From the NCBI GenBank assembly GCA_963575745.1, contig CAUYUJ010017982.1, forward strand, positions 386,413 to 450,412: 64,000 nt of DNA, given 5' to 3'. Each line of letters opens with the position of its first letter. Positions within the stretch are counted from its first letter, which is position 1. The stretch comes from Prorocentrum cordatum (lineage: Eukaryota > Sar > Dinophyceae > Prorocentrales > Prorocentraceae). The notes under the pieces are model-generated. The model saw nothing but the letters and a program-made list of their open reading frames with translations, did not search any database and was not told where the DNA came from. The translations under genes were made by a program, and so were the position numbers. Positions 1-10,100 of this stretch are shown in pieces.

Positions 1-149
1 CTGGCAACGGACCTAAAACGGGAGGTCGCGCAAAGGCCACGGCAGGCAATCCGAATCACAGCGACAGCAGGGTACTGGCTGACTCTTTTTCCGAAGTACC
101 TGGAGCCTCCACAACATTTTAGGGAACTTGTCAGGGTCAACCATAGGGA

Positions 150-1690
150 GCTATTTCATGAGACGCGGGCTGGGCACCTCAATCACCGAACGCCCAGGCC
201 TCGGGTGCCAACGCTGAAAATGGTCACACAATTTACGTTGAACCGCCTTCCGAACAACCGTGGGCGGGAGCTTCAGCATAACAGGAAGTAGCGGGCCGCT
301 TGCCTCTGATATCCAAACGAATGTTTCCACCGCCCACGGTGTCGGCGCACAAGGATGCATTTATCTGAAGCTAGAAATGCACGAACTCCCCCGAACTCAA
401 CGCGAAGTTCCGCGCAGTGCGCAGCGCAACGGGGACGAGCGGCAAGACTGGCATGACGCAGGTGATGCAACTCTACCCCTCCGCCGCACATCGTGAAATC
501 CTCCAGCAACTCCTTCGGGATCGCATTCCACGGCCCCTGCGTCGGCATCTGAGCACTGCGATAGTATGCAGCGCGCAAGGCTGGTGACGGGGGTAGAACC
601 GCAGCACGTGCTGGAGCAGAGACGGGCGCAGAACGTGGAAGGCCCGTCTACCGGCAGTCAGTCACAGGCTGGCCTTCTCTACATCCAGGGTGAGATCAGC
701 GGCCGGGGGGCGATTTCATCGCGGGCATGGGCCTCGCCAGCGGGGGGCCCGATCATAACCGCCGGGTACTTCGCGAACCGAGCAGTTACTAAATCGCGGA
801 AGGCAGGCCCAGCAGAGTGAACTAAATCCTCAGTCGTCGTCGCCGAGGCGCCGCCAACAGTCAACAGCGCGCACTTTTCAAGTTCAGTTCGAGCCCGGCT
901 GGGCCTTCCAGGGCAGTCAGTAACTCCTGGGTCGGCCCCGGGGCCAGGGGCGCATTCGGCAGGGCAAAAACCAGGTCGTCACAGTGCGCAAGTAAACGAT
1001 CCATATGCTGGCTGCCTGGGTGGAGCAACCACTTCAGAATCGGGTCTGTGACCAGTCCGAAGAGCCGAATGCTTGCTGGATCCCTCTATCACATTCCTCG
1101 CCCAACACCAATAGTGAGATCCAATATCCTCTCCCCAAACATGGCAGACGCCTTATTGCCCGAGTAGATGGCAGCAGAAAAGGCGCGCGCCGCACCGCGC
1201 GCGCCCATGCGCGCCAGCACCGCAAGAAACCACGCGATGTGAAACTATGGGAAGGCCTGTGCAAAATCTGTGAGCAGCTGAAGACTGCGTGGCGCGCCAT
1301 CAAGATGCCGTTGAACCCCCCATGCATCTGCGATCACGATGTTCGAAATGGTCTGACGCCCGGCAACCCCGCCCCACTGGCCCCATGAGCCGTCGAAGCA
1401 GCAAGGGCATTGAGCGGGGCGCCAACGGCCAGGGACATTATCAGGGCAAGCGGCCGAGTCGCATCGGGGCTCCACGTCGCACCCTGCGCCGCATCATGAG
1501 GGCTCGTGCCCTCCGGCGAGAAGGATGACCACATCGCGCGCATTTCATCAGGCAGCGTCGCGCTGTCGTTATCGCATAGCTCCTCGTGCATGCCGCGTGC
1601 TGATTCACGCCCGCCCCCCACCTGCCAGGCTGCATAAGGTGAGCCGTCCTTCCCAGGGGCAATGCTACGCCTCCACTTCACGCGGTCTTC
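150..1690 (-). pseudogene. LINE 1 reverse transcriptase
   Basis: Domain landmarks follow in the right order, each in whichever frame is still open. ATRPLALIMSLAV (near 1440) is the R-P-L/I box before RT motif 1. VAGRQTISNIVIADA (near 1360) corresponds to F-V-x-G-R-x-x-x-N-V. LLTDFAQAFPS (near 1255) is motif A with its Asp. A degenerate G-V-x-Q-G-C-P box lies near 1105. FGLVTDPILKWL (near 1060) follows, and HCDDLVFALP (near 975) is motif C with both Asp residues intact. GLELNLKSARC (near 885) is motif D, and AKYPAVMIGPP (near 770) corresponds to A-K-Y-L-G-x-x-I-G-P. Downstream frames to about 150 continue the thumb-like region. At least four frame changes make it a pseudogene. Confidence 0.75.
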
Positions 1691-2369
1691 AAAGTGATTG
1701 AACTCGAGTTTCCACTCGGGCCGTCGCTGCGGGTCGACGCCCTCGACTCAGCTACAGGTGCGCAACGGCCCAGGCCGCGGCGCGCGACCCCCGTGAGTTG
1801 TCTGGAGAAAAACTCCACCCCAGCGAGTGGCAAGGCGGCGCCCACCCGCTTCGGCGCTAGCGCAAACCGCTCCGTAAGAAGCACGGATGCAATTCAAGGG
1901 CGCCCGTCGTCGGAACTGCTGCAGGACGAGTTCGCAGCGCCGACACTTGTTTTTAACGCGGTCCTTCTCCTCCTCCGATGTGCTGCTATCCCCAGGCTGC
2001 CACCCCTCCGCCTCTCCCCACTGGTGCTCAATGTGCTCAACTTTCAACCGACATGCGCGCGCACTTCACGCGGCAAAACGGGTGCAAGACGTGGCTTCTT
2101 CATCAGAATCCCCCTCCAGATCGGCGCGCGCTGCAAACGCGCGCGCAACTGAACTCGTCGCGCCGTGCACCCCCAATCGCGCGCATCGCCCAGTGATGCT
2201 TTTCCACGGGGGCCCAGACAGGCCCGGACCGAATGGTTCTCCGATTCCCAGGAACAGCTGCCCAAATGCGCCCCGTGGCTCGTTGTGCTTGCTGCGCAGC
2301 TGCCAACGGTGGCACTTCGTGAATAACGCGGCCAACGCGCGCGTGGAACCCGGGCGACAGGCGCAGCGA

Positions 2370-3160
2370 CGCAGCCGCGCTGGTATACTACGCTGTTTTT
2401 TGGCATGCAACTTGTCAGTTGCGAGCGGCCCGCGGTCAGACGGGCATCTCTCCCGGGGCCCATGCAGCGTCGCAGTGACAGTGTAGTCCGCCAAAAGAGC
2501 GCTCGGGCTATCGCTATAGATTCTATCCAATCGTACTGCGCGCCGCTGCGCCGCTCCAGCATTCCGCCCAAGGCGCGTCGGCCCATGCGGTGCATGCTCA
2601 GGCCGTGGGTCGCGCGTGCTATAAAACTGATCGCGACGCCATCTGCCCTCCTCAGTCTGCCCGCCCTCCGCCATGCGTCTCCCCCCCCCCCACGGAGCGA
2701 GGCCCCAGCCCCCCGCGATCGCATTCAGCGAACAGGTGCTGCCGGGTAGCGCCCGTGCTGTTCCACGCGAGGCACGGCCGTGAATCCGCAGCCCCTGATT
2801 CGCATTTGGCACGTGGCAGCACGCAAACAGTAGCCGCCCCAGTGGCCCGGACTTTTGCGCGGCCACGATGCGCCCATCAGACGCAACGTCGCGATCGGTC
2901 GTTGTGAACTACGCGCGGTGCCGAGCACTAATAAGTGTAAGGCGCTCCCCTATCAGCGCAGCGTGTAGAATGCCGGCGCCAATCGCAGCGCCTCAGTTGC
3001 TGCGGCAGCGACCGAACGTCCCCCGCGTGGCCATTGCTCTTGCAGGCGCACCGCGCCGCACTTGCGACGCCGAGCAAGCGCATGCGCATATTTGCTTCGG
3101 CAAAAGGGCCCATTGGGCCCATTGGTGTTCCACGTGCAAAACAACGCAGATGAGGGGGGC
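2370..3160 (-). pseudogene. LINE 1 endonuclease remnant
   Basis: Near 3147 the minus strand reads CTWNTNG followed about 25 residues later by VRLQEQW. These are equivalents of the N-terminal W-N-x-N/R-G and Q-E boxes of exonuclease-endonuclease-phosphatase (APE-type) LINE endonucleases. Near 2530 it reads RLDRIYSDSPSALLADYTVTA, trimmed here to its start RLDRIYSD, which matches the S-R-(L/I)-D-R-x-Y/F box near the domain's C-terminal end. The following SDRGPLA is a decayed S-D-H-A/P-L box with its catalytic His lost. The pieces lie in different frames. This domain would nick target DNA to prime reverse transcription. Confidence 0.6.
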
Positions 3161-3399
3161 TTCGCGGAAAACCGAGCCTCAGGAGAAACCTCAGGACCCC
3201 CAGTTGGGTCTGCCATAGGAAACAAAATAATACCTAAGGTATGAAAACGAATCTGCCTCTCAGGAGCGCAAAGATTCAGAATATGAGAAAACGCGGTCAC
3301 ATGCGCGTGGTGCGCTGCTGGCTGCCCGTAGTCGCTTGCATCGTCGCGCAAGCGCGCCGCAGCGGCCTGAGACGGCGCAACAGCAAAGTCTGTCAGCAC

Positions 3400-4307
3400 G
3401 TCAGAGCTGCGCGCCTCAAGCTCAAAAGGGGGCGGCTAAGGCCTTGCGCGCCTCCAGCGGCACCCGCTGGGTCCAGAACTCCAAGAAGGCCTGCTCCTCT
3501 ACCGCGCGCTTGATGCTATATCCGTCCATCTTCAGCTGCACCACAATGATCGGGCTCTCCTCCGGACGCGGGGCAAACGCCGCGCCGCCGAAACTGTCGG
3601 AGCCCACCTCGTACCGGCCCGCCAAGCACTCCGCCATGACATTCCAAACTTCCCCCATTACTAAAAATAAGCGCCTTCCCTGCACAAGGGTGTCACTCTT
3701 CGACCTCAAGTCATGCGCCACGCCTGGTGCGATCGGACTAGGGAACCGAAAAAAAAAAAGGTCGACCACTTCTAAACCTTCGGGCGAACATGGCTGCCCT
3801 TACTAGGACTTCCGTGACATATCGAACGCCTTGATCGTGATGCTACCTTGCTCAGCCTGAGGTGCACATGCCGCGTGCGCAATTGCCCCTGCACGACCGG
3901 GCGCCCGCCCCAGGAGCTGCGTCTCGAAGCAGCCCAGGATGAGAAGACACGCGCCCTCCTGCGCACGCTGCTCACCTCCACCACCTTGCGGCCTCCACCG
4001 CGGGGCGCTCCCTTGGTCATGGCCGCAAGCTTCTTCTCGAGCTGGTTCATCTTCTCCTGCGCCTGGTTGCTACCCCTTCCAAATCCACCGCCATAGGCGG
4101 TGCCTGCTTCATCGGAGAAGCTTCCACTGACGTGGGGCGGGCGTCGAACTCGCCTCTCAGATCGTGAGCCAACTTCTCCGTGGCCTTCAAAAACGCATTC
4201 GTTTCCTCTCTAATGATCACGAACGACTCCGTCAACTGCGAAGTCTGAATACACGAGGTCTGCACGTCATTGCGGAGCTGCTGCGCCTCCTGCGTGCGCG
4301 CGGCCAT
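3400..4307 (-). pseudogene. LINE 1 ORF1-like region
   Basis: The first frame starts at an ATG at 4307 with a polar, helix-prone segment (MAARTQEAQQLRND, then TEKLAHDLRGEF). It shifts frame near 4050 (NQLEKKLAAMTKG) and again near 3770 into a stretch containing VQGRRLFLVMGEVWNVM and FLEFWTQRVPLEARKA. This fits the variable, coiled-coil-containing N-terminal part that precedes the endonuclease in dinoflagellate LINEs, which usually acts in RNA binding. I see no zinc knuckle. The assignment rests mainly on its position between the spliced leader and the endonuclease. Frameshifts near 4050 and 3770 make it non-functional. Confidence 0.45.
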
Positions 4308-4509
4308 CTGGCACGCAATCTGCTTGAGTAGCGACCTGGTACTGGCCGATTATGCACTTCCCGCGCGCCATCACTGCTGGTGCCATGCACAATATGAGCT
4401 GACGCGTGCAATCAGCACGTCGGATAGTAAAACTGGGCCCTACACCCGAACGCCTGAGCCTCCCCGTCGGCAGCGATCGAGGTTCAAACCCCAGGGCGCA
4501 GGTTTGGGT

Positions 4510-4530
4510 CTTGAGCCAAGATGGCTACGG
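4510..4530 (-). other. Relic of the dinoflagellate trans-spliced leader
   Basis: The minus strand begins CCGTAGCCAT and ends TTGGCTCAAG over 21 nt, matching the known 22-nt dinoflagellate spliced leader at 20 of 21 aligned bases (a C replaces one T of the central TTTT). In dinoflagellates this leader is added to the 5' end of nuclear mRNAs by trans-splicing and is not normally present in genes. A genomic copy marks DNA made by reverse transcription of a mature mRNA. It lies about 205 bp upstream of the ORF1-like start of LINE 1, in the same orientation, which is where an mRNA 5' end should be. Confidence 0.8.
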
Positions 4531-5350
4531 GGCCGCAGGGGGAGGTCCCAATGGTGCCAAGAACCGCGCGAAGGGTTTGCCGAAGTGGGCGCGGGCACGC
4601 CATCTGGACAATTCCGATTTTGGGCCTTACTTCGACTTCCCTATGGGGCCACGCGCGCGCCGACGTGGGGGCGGGCCCGCCACCCGGACCGCGCCAATGG
4701 GGCCGTGGGTGGAGCTCCTTGCGGGGCCGCGAAGCGTGCAAACGGTGCGCCAACATGGGGGGGATGCACCATGCGATCGCGCCCACTGAGGCCGTAGGCG
4801 GAGCTGCCTCAGGGGCCACAGAGCCCCTAGGGTGCGTGCCGTCATGGGGGCGGCGGCGCCATTCGAACGCATCTGATAGGACCGTATTTGGAGCCTCCCA
4901 GCCGCGAAGGGTGCGAGGGGCGTGCCAGCGCGGGAGCAGCGGCGCCATGCGAACCCTGTCAGTGAAGCCTCCAGTGGGGCCCGCTACAGGGTCACAAAGC
5001 GGGCGAGGGGCGCGCCGACATGGGGGCGGTGGCGCCATGCAGTCGGGCCGGCCAGCGCCGCAGGTGGAACCCCAGAATGGGGCCACCGAGTGCACCGGGG
5101 GCTCGCCGAAATGGGAGCGGCAGTGCCGTGCAGATACGTCATGATGCGTCCACTTTTGGCCGTGAGCGGAGGCCCCCTCTAGAGCCGCGAAGCGTGTGAA
5201 GGGTGTTCTGACGCGCAGCGGAGGCGCCGTGCGAACGCGCCCGCGGGGGCCCCGCCTGCAACCCCCAACGGGGCCATGGAGCACGTGAGGGACGTGCCCG
5301 CGGCCCACGGCCCGCGGGCGGGTCCCTGGCAAATGGCCCGCGGGTGGGCC
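4531..5350. repeat. ~90-bp degenerate minisatellite
   Basis: A unit containing a GGCGCCATGCGAAC-like core recurs at about 4601, 4680, 4771, 4861, 4947, 5037, 5128 and 5228, spaced 79-100 bp apart (mostly 86-91). Between the cores lie variants of GGGGCC, GCCGCGAAGCGTGCGAAGGG and TGGAGCCTCC. It begins directly upstream of the spliced-leader relic. Long open frames on both strands here reflect the repeat and its GC content, not genes. Confidence 0.7.
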
Positions 5351-5429
5351 ATGGTCGGTGAGCGCTAGCTTGAGCCTCCAAGGGGTGGCCTGCGACCCGT
5401 CGCGGCCCACCAGCTGCCACGTCGTCGTC

Positions 5430-7060
5430 GCCCAGGCAGACGACGCACTTTGATGATCGTCTTTCGGCCTCCACGCTGGTCATGCCAACGGTTACCGCGA
5501 CCATGGAGGAGCTGGCAATGGCCACCTCCATGGTGGTCGCATTGGCATCTACCGTAGACGTTTCCATGGTCGTGCCCATCTCCGTGGTCGTGGCCGTGGT
5601 CGCAGGCATCTCCGCGATGGTCGTGAGCGCCGTTAACATCCCCATGGTGGTTGACATTTCATTTGGTCCATCTCCTCATCCGCGATGCCAGAGGCGATCC
5701 AGGCCCCCGGGTGAGCTCGTGGACAACGAGGGCCCTGCTCACCTGGCTGGCGAGCGCGAGGCCAGTGGCAACTTCCGCCGCGCCCATCGAGGCCCCGAGG
5801 CCGCCTGCGACGTAGACGAAGTCGGCCCACGGATCCGAGTCGAGGTTCGAGCTGTCGAAGTGGCCACCGACGTCAGCTGCCACACAGCAGGGTGGCCCTA
5901 TGCGCACGTGGATCAAGCAACCATTCGACGCAGCGTCCCCAGCGCCAGCGGCGCAGTCGGTGTCCAGGCTTGTCAGCTCCCACGTCAGGACCTGATAAGT
6001 GGCGCCCGAGCTGGCTACAGTGACTGTGCCTGCGGCAGTCATATTGCCCGCGTAGCCTCCTGGGCAGGTCGCGAAAGTGTCCACGCGAGCCAGCTCGCCA
6101 GCCACAAGCGCGATCCTTGCGCCGCGGTGAATTTCGTGGATCACGAACGCCCAGCCTGCGAGTTCCCAGAGCATCCGTGCGGCGGTCATCGTCGTGCTGG
6201 AGGAGGACACGCGCAAGCTGTAGGAAAGGTACACGATGCCGTTCCAAGGGTCGTCGATGCCACTGCCGTAGCAGTGGCCTCCGACATCATCAACGACACC
6301 GCAGGGAATACCTGAATGTACATGGATGCCACAACCGCTGGTTGCGCTGTCCCCTGCGCTGGACACGCCGGCCGCCTCCAAACCTGCAAAATTCCACTCG
6401 AGAGTCTGTGTCGTGTCTCCCGTGAGGACTACGACTCCAGTCACATTCTAAACCTCCTTCGTAACCAGGGTAATGGCTGATTCCACTGCTGACTGACAGC
6501 AACGTGGTTGGAACGCTCTGAAAGATGCCTTAGGCGATGCGCCCGCCTCTCGTGAGCTCGTGCACCACGAAGGCCCTCCTAACAAGCTCCGACAGTTACA
6601 GCCAGTTGCTACCGTCGTGGTGCCCGACGATGTAGCTCCATTTGCGACGTGCACAACGTCCGCCTGAACATCATCGATGATATTGCTGCTGCAGCAGTAC
6701 GTCGTGCCCGCCAACGTCCTGGGCAACCGCGCATGACACGCCCGAGTGCATATGCATGCCGCACCCGTTCGCCACGTTGTCTCCAGCGCCCGACGTGCAG
6801 GCGGTGCCGGTACCATCCAGATCGTAGTCCAGGGTCTGTAATGCGAAATCGTCAGTAGCGGCCTTGATGGTCTGTCCCCGACACGCTTGCATCGATTCCT
6901 GCGTGCCCTGGGTAGGTCGACAACGTGCTCAAGCCGGTCATCAGCGAAGAGCTCGACAGGATGCCGCATGCGGCACGCGCCATTGGTGAGCTCGCGCACC
7001 ACAAAAACTCCCCCGCAGCACCAGGGGGCCCCAAGCCTTGAGGCGGCGGCGGCGGCGCCG
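5430..7060 (-). pseudogene. Tandem Cu/Zn-superoxide-dismutase-like domain gene, broken
   Basis: Units of a Cu/Zn-SOD-like fold repeat on the minus strand. Unit 0 keeps only its end (VVRELTNGA near 7000, with RAACGIL in another frame). Unit 1 has GCGMHMHSGVSC and DVGGH near 6750-6700. Unit 2 has GCGIHVHSGIPC, DVGGH and AFVIHEI (6330-6140). Unit 3 has CLIHVRIGPPC, DVGGH and ALVVHEL (5920-5710). The H-x-H, C, G-G-H and V-V-H positions are those of the SOD copper/zinc ligands and disulfide cysteine; unit 3 has lost its second His. Units 2 and 3 share one open frame of 261 codons, while units 0 and 1 are frameshifted. A Thr/Met/Ala-rich stretch follows (5660-5450), and such linkers flank secreted proteins in dinoflagellates. 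Full SOD activity is not implied; it may be an extracellular binding repeat. Confidence 0.65.
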
Positions 7061-7129
7061 AAAGTCATCGACCGACATGATCGCCATGACCAGCCCGATG
7101 ATCAGCGCGCCGCACTTTGTGTCGCACCC

Positions 7130-7440
7130 TATTTTCACTGGGAATCTCAGTGTGCTGCGGGGACAATGCAGATCAGTGCCGCGGACGTCGACTACGCGAG
7201 CCTCGACACCGCGGGCACGTTGGGCGCTAAAGGCAACGTGGTGAACGGGCGCGGCCCCCTTGTGCACTCAAGCATTTCCCACGCGGATGCCGGTTACGTT
7301 GGCGGACGCAACGTATTGCAGCAACGCTGTCAGCGGTAATCCTTACGCGGATGTTGCATACGTCGCAACCACAAGCTCTTCTGACCCTTCGGGTAGCACG
7401 ACGGTAGCAGTGAGGCTGAGACTCCCACATGTGAAGGAAT
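7130..7440 (+). pseudogene. Inverted copy of one SOD-like unit
   Basis: On the plus strand, ADVDYASLDTAG, GNVVNGRG, VHSSISH and YVGGRNV, followed in another frame by YADVAYVATTSSSDPSG, align residue by residue with minus-strand unit 1 (LDYDLDGTGT, DNVANGCG, MHSGVS, DVGGHDV, ADVVHVANGATSSG). The metal-ligand pattern has decayed: only one His of H-x-H is left and GGH has become GGR. The unit lies back to back with the minus-strand array, with the turning point near 7040-7120. One inverted duplication inside the gene family explains this best. Confidence 0.6.
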
Positions 7441-7814
7441 GCTGCAGCGAGTTGAGCTAGCACTTTGGGTCTAGCTGTTTGGAACTGAAACGGCTTGAAC
7501 CAGACTGGCTATGGACGCTGCTTGGCATTAATTTGCGCTGCTTGGCATTACTTTGCGTTGATTAGCAGCGTTTGGCGCTGCATTGTCCATCTCGGCTTCC
7601 TCCAGGACTGGGTGGGTGGGTGGGGCTTTCCTAAGCATGTCCCCTCTGTGCCCACACCTCCGCCCCCCCTCTCCCTCGTTCCTCGCTCCGCCTGACTCTT
7701 CCCCTGCCCTCCTCCGCCGCCCTCCTCCTCCTCTTCCTCATCCTCCTCCTCCTCTCCTCATCCTCCCTGTCCCTCTCCGCCATCTTCCCCTTGCCCCCCC
7801 CCCCGCCCCGCCCA
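7441..7814. repeat. Pyrimidine-rich tract before the LTR element
   Basis: 7655-7814 is an almost pure C/T stretch with (TCC)n and C-runs. 7500-7580 carries three near-copies of a TTGCGCTGCTTGGCATTA-like 18-mer. I see no gene. Confidence 0.6.
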
Positions 7815-8079
7815 GTCATTCACCAGAGGAGCGCGATTCCCAGCGAAGGTGGGATTAAATGGTGATGGTGAAATATGGGTCTCGTCGCTCATGATGGGCC
7901 AATCAGATAGGGTTCTGAATAATCCGCAGTCCAGTGAGCTGACATGTACGAGTGTGGGAGTGAGGGGAAGAGGACGACGACGAGACGATCCAACTCCCCT
8001 TTACCCTCGCGCGCGCAGGACGCGCGCCATCCTCGGTTCGGTCTCCAAGCCGGTCCTTCGCAGCTGTGGGCAACGTCGG
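7815..8079 (-). repeat. 3' LTR of the copia-type element
   Basis: This is the partner of the repeat at 24015-24279, in the same orientation. The pyrimidine tract on its outer side (7655-7814) is partly mirrored by a C/T-rich run just outside the other LTR (24280-24320). That run either conceals the target duplication or reflects insertion into microsatellite DNA. Confidence 0.75.
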
Positions 8080-8325
8080 CGGCGGGGCGGCAGCGAGCAC
8101 AGGGGGCGAGCCAGGAGACAGCATTAACAAGCCCCCCTGCGGCGGGCCACGCAGGCCGCGCGCGTCGATCCCAGCCAAAGGAGCACCGCGGTTTCCTGCC
8201 CCCCCCCCCTCAGGGCGCATTGCCCCCCCCCGGCGCCGACCCCCAAAAGTTTGCACCGCGCCAGGGCAGGGGCGCCGAAAATCCCGCTGGACCCCCCTTG
8301 GGAAGGTCGGAGCGGGCCGACGCAC

Positions 8326-8330
<5 letters not shown>

Positions 8331-8368
<38 letters not shown>

Positions 8369-8382
8369 CTGTATATATATAG
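8331..8382. repeat. (AT)n microsatellite
   Basis: About 50 bp of AT dinucleotides, interrupted by TGTATATCTG, inside the LTR element near its 3' end. Confidence 0.9.
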
Positions 8383-8678
8383 GCCCAGGCTCAAAAGAGA
8401 ACGTTGAATTCCTCGCACAGGTGCTTTGACGTGTTCATCTTCTGCAGGCAGCGCCGTGTCGGCTGAGCCTCCACCAGCATGTTGTTTCACCTTGAAGAGC
8501 GCGAACGGTCATTTCCATTGCTGTCGCACACGGTGTCGTAGTCCTCCGACGACCACCATTCCCACGTCCGCTTGGCATCACTGTGTACCCATGTTCCACG
8601 ATACTCACGATCATCACATTGATGGCCGCGATTCTAGCGACCCTGATACTGGCCATGCTGGTAGTTATTCTGTGACGA

Positions 8679-9963
8679 TTAGCTGCTCGACGCCCGACGC
8701 CCCGTCACTTGTCCATCTTGTGCTTGACAACGCCATGGCGGCGTTGTTGCGAAGAACCTGGGCCTCGGCGAGTCTCGACTCCCCATCGCGGCTCCGGCCC
8801 CTCTGCCTCGGCGGCGCCGAAGATGGGCCCCGCCTGCGCTGCGCGCGCGCGGCGTCGCTGAGAGAGAGCCCATCGGGGACGGCGGCCGCCGCGTTCCCCC
8901 GCGCGGGAAGGGGGGGGGATGGCGAGCAGCAGACGCAGGAGCAGCGACTGAGCCATCACTCTCGACGTCCTTGGCTTCATGTTCCACTGGTTCTGGCAAG
9001 GCTGGCGCGCGAACCCCTCCGACTGAGTCGGTGGCAGGCTCCGCGGCGGGCTCCTCCAATGGACTCGGAACGACTGTCTGATTGGGTACTTCTTCTACTG
9101 CCATATCGGTCGTCTCGGCGTTCTTCGCTGGAGGGCTCGCGGGCACCCCGTCGACGGCTGAGCCGATATCAGGGGGCCCGTCGTCGGCAGATGAATGCAG
9201 GGCGCCAACAGCAACTGCAATATTTTGCTGCCCACGTTCGGCAACCAAACGAGCCCGCGCATCAAGACATTCACCTTGTAATGGCTACTTCAATTTGGTC
9301 TGGTTGGCGAACTCTGCCGTCGCATTCTGGATTGGCGAAGGATTCGCGCGCATTCCGGTCTTGAAACTGAGCCCCAATCCCGAGATAACTGTTCCCAGCA
9401 AGTCGGAACTCCTGATGTTCCTTATCTTATTATCCAGCTCGCATGAATCCCTCCGCATTTGTTGTGGACAATGCTCAACCCATTCCTCGGCGCGGCACCT
9501 CCCCCCCTGCTCTTGATCGTTCCGGAGTAGCTCTATCTCCGACGGATGCACAGCGCGACGTCCACGGATGACATCTCCCATCGTATGTTCTCGGATTATG
9601 TTCATCGCGCGACGAGGCCTGTGGTCGAGCAGTTCAAACTCGATGCCCCCCCCGGCAATCGCCGAGGAGTTCGGCAATCCCTGCTGCGACGAGTCCCTGA
9701 TGAACAGGTTCGTCGTGCGCGGGGTCGACCGTCGCGCGCTGACGCATGAACTCGGCCGCGGTCGCGATCAACTCGTTTCTCGAAGTCTTGGCCAACATTG
9801 CCGCCCCTGGGTTACCCGTCGAATCGACAGCTCCGTTGGACAACGTCTGGGCGAAAGGGCGATCCACAGGAAAACGGCGGCGAAAGTGTTGAAGGAATGG
9901 CCCAGCCAACTCCGTGGTCATCTTTCGAAGTATCGAACTCAAACTATTTTTCAGAATCCCCAC
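8679..9963 (-). pseudogene. Coding-like region near the 3' LTR, unknown
   Basis: From 9677 to 8679 one minus frame of about 333 codons is broken by a single stop (near 9285); a second frame precedes it (9963-9634). The first part is mixed alpha-helical (for example DNKIRNIRSSDLLGTVISG). The second is Ala/Pro/Glu-rich and disordered-looking (PSPLEEPAAEPATDS). This would be the C-terminal end of whatever the 3' extension encodes. No family is recognised. Confidence 0.35.
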
Positions 9964-10100
9964 CGGTGCTCGGCGTCTTTATCGGGAACATGGAACGCGG
10001 GCCCTCGTCTCTGGATTTCTGATTTGTCCGAGCTCGCTCGCTCAATAATGTGATAGTTGGGGCGGCTGGGGCCCATGTTCATACATTGTTCATGTCCCTG

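Larger units (their letters stand above)
1..4530 (-). mobile_element. LINE 1: decayed non-LTR retrotransposon, runs off the left edge
   Basis: Reading leftward, this interval holds in order a spliced-leader relic, an ORF1-like region, an apurinic-type endonuclease remnant and a reverse transcriptase. This is the layout of a non-LTR (LINE) element that copies itself by target-primed reverse transcription. Each part is split over two or three frames with stop codons, so the copy is dead. The 3' end and tail lie beyond position 1. The 5' end looks nearly complete, because a spliced leader sits about 205 bp before the first ORF1 methionine. The RT type, with a D/A/F-AFPS box, a degenerate QGCP box and a short (A/C)DD box, is one I recall as common in dinoflagellates; that recollection is unverified. 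Confidence 0.75.

Noticed and set aside
4480-4500. GGTTCAAACCCC resembling a tRNA B box
   Set aside because: No acceptor or anticodon stem can be built around it, and no A box lies at the right distance; it falls in the LINE 5' UTR.
5370-5390. CTTGAGCC near 5371 as a second leader relic
   Set aside because: Only the last eight leader bases match; the rest does not align.
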